Assembly (NCBI RefSeq): GCF_003382365.1
Contig: NZ_QTSU01000001.1
Location: forward strand, 1,922,001 to 1,986,000
Reading direction: 5' to 3'
Origin: Lysobacter silvisoli
Lineage (GTDB): Bacteria > Pseudomonadota > Gammaproteobacteria > Xanthomonadales > Xanthomonadaceae
DNA length: 64,000 bases
Shown: piece by piece, positions 60,607-64,000 of the stretch
How the letters are laid out: the number at the start of each line of letters is the position of its first letter
Numbering within the stretch: position 1 is the first letter of the stretch
The notes under the pieces: model-generated
Database searches by the model: none
Told to the model about the DNA's origin: nothing
The model's input: the letters and a program-made list of their open reading frames with translations, nothing else
Made by a program: the position numbers and the translations under genes

Positions 60607-60843
60607 TCAGCGCTTGCCGTCTTCCTCTTCCGGCTCGGCGGTCGGGTCGGCGGCCTTGTCCTTCTTCTTGTCTTTCTTCTTGTCCTTGGCGGCCTGGTCG
60701 GCCTTGGCCTTCTCGGCCTCTTCGGCCTTCTTCTGCGCCTGAGCGGCGGCCTGCTGGGTCTGGGCGGCGTCCTGGGCGAACGCGGCCGGGGCCACCAGGG
60801 CAGCGGCGATCAGGGGCGCAATCAGATACTTACGGGTGGTCAT
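60607..60843 (-). CDS. Small secreted Lys/Ala-rich protein
   Basis: 78 residues with a signal peptide (MTTRKYLIAPLIAAALVAPAAFAQ, cleavage near 23). The mature part is a low-complexity helix of Ala/Gln/Lys/Glu (AQTQQAAAQAQKKAEEAEKAKADQAAKDKKKDKKKDK) with an acidic tail (TAEPEEEDGKR), so it may be a disordered or coiled periplasmic protein. A ribosome site (GGAGGACCGC) precedes the ATG at 60843. I recognise no family. Confidence 0.7.
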   Translation of the reverse strand: MTTRKYLIAPLIAAALVAPAAFAQDAAQTQQAAAQAQKKAEEAEKAKADQAAKDKKKDKKKDKAADPTAEPEEEDGKR

Positions 60844-61043
60844 GCTGCGGTCCTCCGGTGTCGTGGGGTCAACGTTAAGGCGGGAGCGCCTGCGCCGCTC
60901 CCCTCAGCGACGGCGCGACCGTAACGGCTGCCGCCATGCTCGCGACTGAACGAGGGGCTGGCAACCGTTCGGCCCGGTACGGCGCTTGACCGGGGCCGGA
61001 CCCGTCGCCATGCTCGCCGGGCTCGATGACAGGGGACCCTTCC

Positions 61044-61772
61044 ATGCCGTACCTGCGACTCGTACTGGCCCTGCTGCTGCCGCTGGCGGCCGCGCTGCCC
61101 GCCCATGCCGCCAACACGCCGCTGCCGATCGAACAGATCCGCATCGACGAGCTGATGAACGACACCCAAAAGACCGGCGGGGGCATCGAGTCCAGCGAAA
61201 TGGTCTGGTGGCTGCCGCCGCAGCTGTGGGCCTACGTGCTGGCCAAGCAGGAAGGCGCCGGCGGCAAGCACGACAAGAGCGCGTCGCAGGCGGTGTCCAA
61301 GCAGTTCCAGGACCTGTTCACCCGCCACACCGTGGTGGCGGTGCTGCGCATCAGCGACAACAACACCCTCAATCCCGAATTCAGCGGCGAGGCCGAGCTG
61401 CGCTCGCAGCTGCGCCTGATCGATATGAACGGCGAGAGCCATACGCCGGTGGCGGCCGACAAGGTCGACCCCGAGCTCAGCGCCATCCTCAAGGTCATGC
61501 GCCCGGTGCTGACCGGCCTGATCGGCCCGGCCGGCGAGAACATGCAGTTCTATGTATTCCCCGGCCGCGGCAAGGCCGGCCCGGTCGCCGACGCGCTCGC
61601 CGATGGCAAGATGCGCGTAATGCTGGGCCGCAACGAGTTCGTCTTCCGCCTGCCGCTGGGCGCGCTGCTGCCCGCGCGGCGCGATCCCGGCAACGGCGAG
61701 ACGTTCCCCGGCAACTATCGCTACAACCCGTACACCGGATCGCCCCTGGAGGCGGTCGGCGGCGGGCGCTAA
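61044..61772 (+). CDS. Secreted protein of unknown function
   Basis: The ATG at 61044 follows AGGGGA 8 bases upstream; the Met at 61026 lacks a site. 242 residues with a Sec signal peptide (MPYLRLVLALLLPLAAALPAHAA, cleavage near 23). Mature: helical segment IEQIRIDELMNDTQKTGGGIESSEMVWWLPPQLWAYVLAKQ, then a beta-rich region (VVAVLRISDNNTLNPEFSGEAELRSQLRLID) with a conserved-looking NTLNPEF and PFPGRGKAGPVADALAD. No catalytic motif. It precedes parE by 26 bases, same direction. Confidence 0.68.
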   Translation: MPYLRLVLALLLPLAAALPAHAANTPLPIEQIRIDELMNDTQKTGGGIESSEMVWWLPPQLWAYVLAKQEGAGGKHDKSASQAVSKQFQDLFTRHTVVAVLRISDNNTLNPEFSGEAELRSQLRLIDMNGESHTPVAADKVDPELSAILKVMRPVLTGLIGPAGENMQFYVFPGRGKAGPVADALADGKMRVMLGRNEFVFRLPLGALLPARRDPGNGETFPGNYRYNPYTGSPLEAVGGGR

Positions 61773-61798
61773 CCGTTCACTACCCCCATGCAGGTTTC

Positions 61799-63700
61799 AT
61801 GAGCAGTCGTTACAACGCCGCCGATATCGAAGTCCTCTCCGGCCTGGACCCGGTCAAACGCCGGCCGGGCATGTACACCGACACCAGCCGGCCCAACCAT
61901 CTGGCCCAGGAAGTCATCGACAACGCCGTCGACGAGGCCCTGGCCGGGCACGCGCGCAGCATCGAGGTCACCCTGTACGCCGACGGCAGCTGCGAAGTGG
62001 CCGACGACGGCCGCGGCATGCCGGTGGACATCCACCCCGAGGAGAAGATCCCGGGCGTGGAGCTGATCCTGACCCGCCTGCACGCGGGCGGTAAGTTCAG
62101 CAACAAGAACTACACCTTCTCCGGCGGCCTGCACGGCGTCGGCGTGAGCGTGGTCAACGCGCTGTCCAAGCTGGTCGAAGTGCACATCAAGCGCGACGGC
62201 AGCGAATACCGCATGACCTTCAAGGACGGCGACCGCGCCACCCCGCTGGAGGTGGTCGGCACCGTCGGCAAGAAGAACACCGGCACCCGCGTGCGCTTCT
62301 GGCCCGACGCCAAGTATTTCGACACGCCCAAGTTCTCGCTGCGCGCGCTCAAGCACGTGCTGCGCGCCAAGGCGGTGCTGTGCCCGGGCCTGAACGTCAA
62401 GCTGTTCGACGAGGCCAGCGGCGAGCGTCTGGAGTGGTACTACGAGGACGGCCTGCGCGACTACCTGTCCGGCGAGCTGCGCGAAGGCCAGCCGCAGCGC
62501 GAACTGCTGCCGCCGGAACTGTTCGTGGGCCAGCTCAAGAAGGACACCGAGGTCGTGGACTGGGCGGTGGCCTGGGCGCCCGACGGCGAGCTGGTGCAGG
62601 AAAGCTACGTCAACCTGATCCCGACCGCACAGCACGGCACCCACGTCAACGGCCTGCGCACCGGTTTCACCGACGCGCTGCGCGAGTTCTGCGACTTCCG
62701 CAACCTGCTGCCGCGCGGCGTCAAGCTGGCGCCGGAAGACGTGTGGGACCGCGTCGCCTTCGTGCTCAGCATCAAGATGACCGACCCGCAGTTCAGCGGC
62801 CAGACCAAGGAGCGCTTGTCCTCGCGCCAGGCCGCAGGCTTCGTCGAGGGCGCCGCACACGACGCGTTCTCGCTGTGGCTCAACCAGCACACCGAACTGG
62901 GCGAGAAGATCGCCCAGCTGGCGATCGAGCGCGCCGCCGCGCGCCTGAAGACCGAAAAGCAGATCGTCCGCAAGAAGGTCACCCAGGGCCCCGCCCTGCC
63001 CGGCAAGCTCGCCGACTGCAGTTCGCAGGATCTCTCACGCACCGAACTGTTCCTGGTCGAGGGCGACTCGGCCGGCGGCAGCGCGCGCCAGGCGCGCGAC
63101 AAGGATTTCCAGGCGATCCTGCCGCTGCGCGGCAAGATCCTCAACACCTGGGAAGTGGCCTCGGGCAGCGTGCTGGGTTCGCAGGAAGTGCACGACCTGG
63201 CGGTGGCGATCGGCTGCGATCCGGGCAAGGACGACATCAGCGGCCTGCGCTACGGCAAGGTGGTGATCCTGGCCGACGCCGACTCCGACGGCCTGCACAT
63301 CGCGACCCTGCTCAGCGCGCTGTTCCTCAAGCACTTCCCGGCCCTGGTCGCGGCCGGCCACATCTTCGTGGCCATGCCGCCGCTGTTCCGCGTGGACGTG
63401 GGCAAGCAGGTGTTCTACGCGCTGGACGAAGAGGAAAAGCGCATCCTGCTGGAGAAGATCGAACGCGAGAAAGTCCGCGGCGCGATCAACGTGACCCGCT
63501 TCAAGGGCCTGGGCGAGATGAACGCCGGGCAGCTGCGCGAGTCCACCATCCACCCCGACACGCGCCGCCTGGTGCAGCTGACGGTGGACGATTCGGCCGA
63601 AACGCATTCGCTGATGGACATGCTGCTGGCCAAGAAGCGCGCCGGCGACCGCAAGTATTGGTTGGAAACCAAGGGCGATCTGGCCACGCTGGAAGTCTGA
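61799..63700 (+). CDS. parE: DNA topoisomerase IV subunit B
   Basis: 633 residues from the ATG at 61799; longer translation reaching 60986 is not genic. GHKL ATPase motifs: EVIDNAVDEALAG, VADDGRGMPVDIH, GGKFSNKNYTFSGGLHGVGVSVVNALS; TOPRIM motifs ELFLVEGDSAGGSARQARD and the DADSDG acidic triad. It works with ParC to unlink replicated chromosomes. Length and the QTKERL segment, plus LNTWEVASGS, separate it from GyrB. ParC is not in the window. Confidence 0.97.
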   Translation: MSSRYNAADIEVLSGLDPVKRRPGMYTDTSRPNHLAQEVIDNAVDEALAGHARSIEVTLYADGSCEVADDGRGMPVDIHPEEKIPGVELILTRLHAGGKFSNKNYTFSGGLHGVGVSVVNALSKLVEVHIKRDGSEYRMTFKDGDRATPLEVVGTVGKKNTGTRVRFWPDAKYFDTPKFSLRALKHVLRAKAVLCPGLNVKLFDEASGERLEWYYEDGLRDYLSGELREGQPQRELLPPELFVGQLKKDTEVVDWAVAWAPDGELVQESYVNLIPTAQHGTHVNGLRTGFTDALREFCDFRNLLPRGVKLAPEDVWDRVAFVLSIKMTDPQFSGQTKERLSSRQAAGFVEGAAHDAFSLWLNQHTELGEKIAQLAIERAAARLKTEKQIVRKKVTQGPALPGKLADCSSQDLSRTELFLVEGDSAGGSARQARDKDFQAILPLRGKILNTWEVASGSVLGSQEVHDLAVAIGCDPGKDDISGLRYGKVVILADADSDGLHIATLLSALFLKHFPALVAAGHIFVAMPPLFRVDVGKQVFYALDEEEKRILLEKIEREKVRGAINVTRFKGLGEMNAGQLRESTIHPDTRRLVQLTVDDSAETHSLMDMLLAKKRAGDRKYWLETKGDLATLEV

Positions 63701-63792
63701 GCGGCTTGTGCCGCGGCCGCGAACCGGTATCGTGCAGCGATGCCGGTTCGCGCGCAGACGCGGACCCACGCGCCCGCCGCAAGGAGCAACGC

Positions 63793-64000
63793 ATGCCGCC
63801 GCCGCTACCCGCGCCCAAGACCGTCTGGCTGTGGACGGCCATCATGGCCGCCGGCGCGCATCTGCCGCTGATCAGCCTGCTGATGATCTGGGCGCAGGAA
63901 GGCCACTGCGGCGACGGGCTGTGCGGCTTCATGGAATCGGTGTTCGTGTGGCTGCTGTGCGGCTTCGTCGCGCTGGTCGCGGCGATCGTCGGCCTGGCGC
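63793..64000 (+). CDS. Membrane protein, 3' end outside window
   Basis: The ATG at 63793 follows AAGGAGCAACGC, a strong ribosome site. The 69 codons visible read MPPPLPAPKTVWLWTAIMAAG..., giving one membrane helix at about 10-28 and a second from about 48. A polar loop with two cysteines (EGHCGDGLCGF) joins them. No stop is reached before position 64000. Too little is present to place it. Confidence 0.65.
   Translation, partial: MPPPLPAPKTVWLWTAIMAAGAHLPLISLLMIWAQEGHCGDGLCGFMESVFVWLLCGFVALVAAIVGLA

Noticed and set aside
61026..61043. Earlier ATG for the secreted protein before parE
   Set aside because: No ribosome site; the Met at 61044 has AGGGGA at the right distance and gives a clean signal peptide.

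Overview
The window is a stretch of chromosome from a very GC-rich gammaproteobacterium of the Xanthomonadaceae/Lysobacteraceae, most likely Lysobacter or a close relative. The basis is overall composition, the gene order pyrG-kdsA-eno-ftsB-ispD-ispF-truD-surE-pcm, the hflX-hflK-hflC-DUF2065-purA block, the lack of rpoS behind nlpD, and the many short intergenic palindromic repeats. Nothing looks like a prophage, insertion sequence, CRISPR array or rRNA operon. One tRNA gene (tRNA-Phe) is present.

Layout: 1-4.1 kb holds an ECF sigma factor with a partner Ser/Thr kinase (leftward, kinase incomplete) and two secreted proteins. 4.2-7.7 kb has tRNA-Phe, a DUF6491-like lipoprotein, a Tat-type S8 serine protease and a secreted protein. 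7.7-13.3 kb is a tight rightward signalling operon: FHA-GAF protein, membrane Ser/Thr kinase with TPRs, soluble histidine kinase, NarL-type response regulator. 13.5-20 kb carries a lipoprotein, an acyl-CoA dehydrogenase, an HNH nuclease, an Ala/Pro-linker protein and dxs. 20.1-22.4 kb is a Fur-box-preceded operon of membrane proteins linked to iron uptake (DUF3649, PepSY, DUF3325). 22.5-27.7 kb holds a TraB/GumN protein, a NIPSNAP protein, a DUF457-like membrane protein, a repeat island, purT and a lipoprotein. 27.8-31 kb is an operon led by an SPFH protein, including a ribbon-helix-helix regulator and preceded by twin TTGATATCAA palindromes. 31-33 kb has small membrane or unknown genes and an Mrr-like restriction endonuclease.

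33-45 kb is mostly housekeeping on the minus strand: purA, DUF2065, hflC, hflK, hflX, hfq, miaA, folP, ftsH, rlmE, with yhbY divergent. Between miaA and folP lies about 1 kb of non-coding DNA with a four-copy tandem family whose units begin with facing DnaA-box-like motifs. 45-58 kb continues with an Mth938-like protein, an NlpD-like lipoprotein, a YqaA-like protein, pcm, surE, smr, truD, ispF, ispD, ftsB, eno, kdsA and pyrG, many joined by 4-base stop/start overlaps. 58-64 kb holds small metabolic or unknown genes, parE and the start of a membrane protein.

The most interesting points are the sigma factor whose acidic region 2.2 motif is replaced by a threonine-containing one next to a kinase gene, the four-protein FHA/kinase/two-component operon, the DnaA-box-like repeat array, and the SPFH/ribbon-helix-helix operon with its operator-like palindromes. 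All functional names come from reading motifs in the translated sequence; no database search was run.
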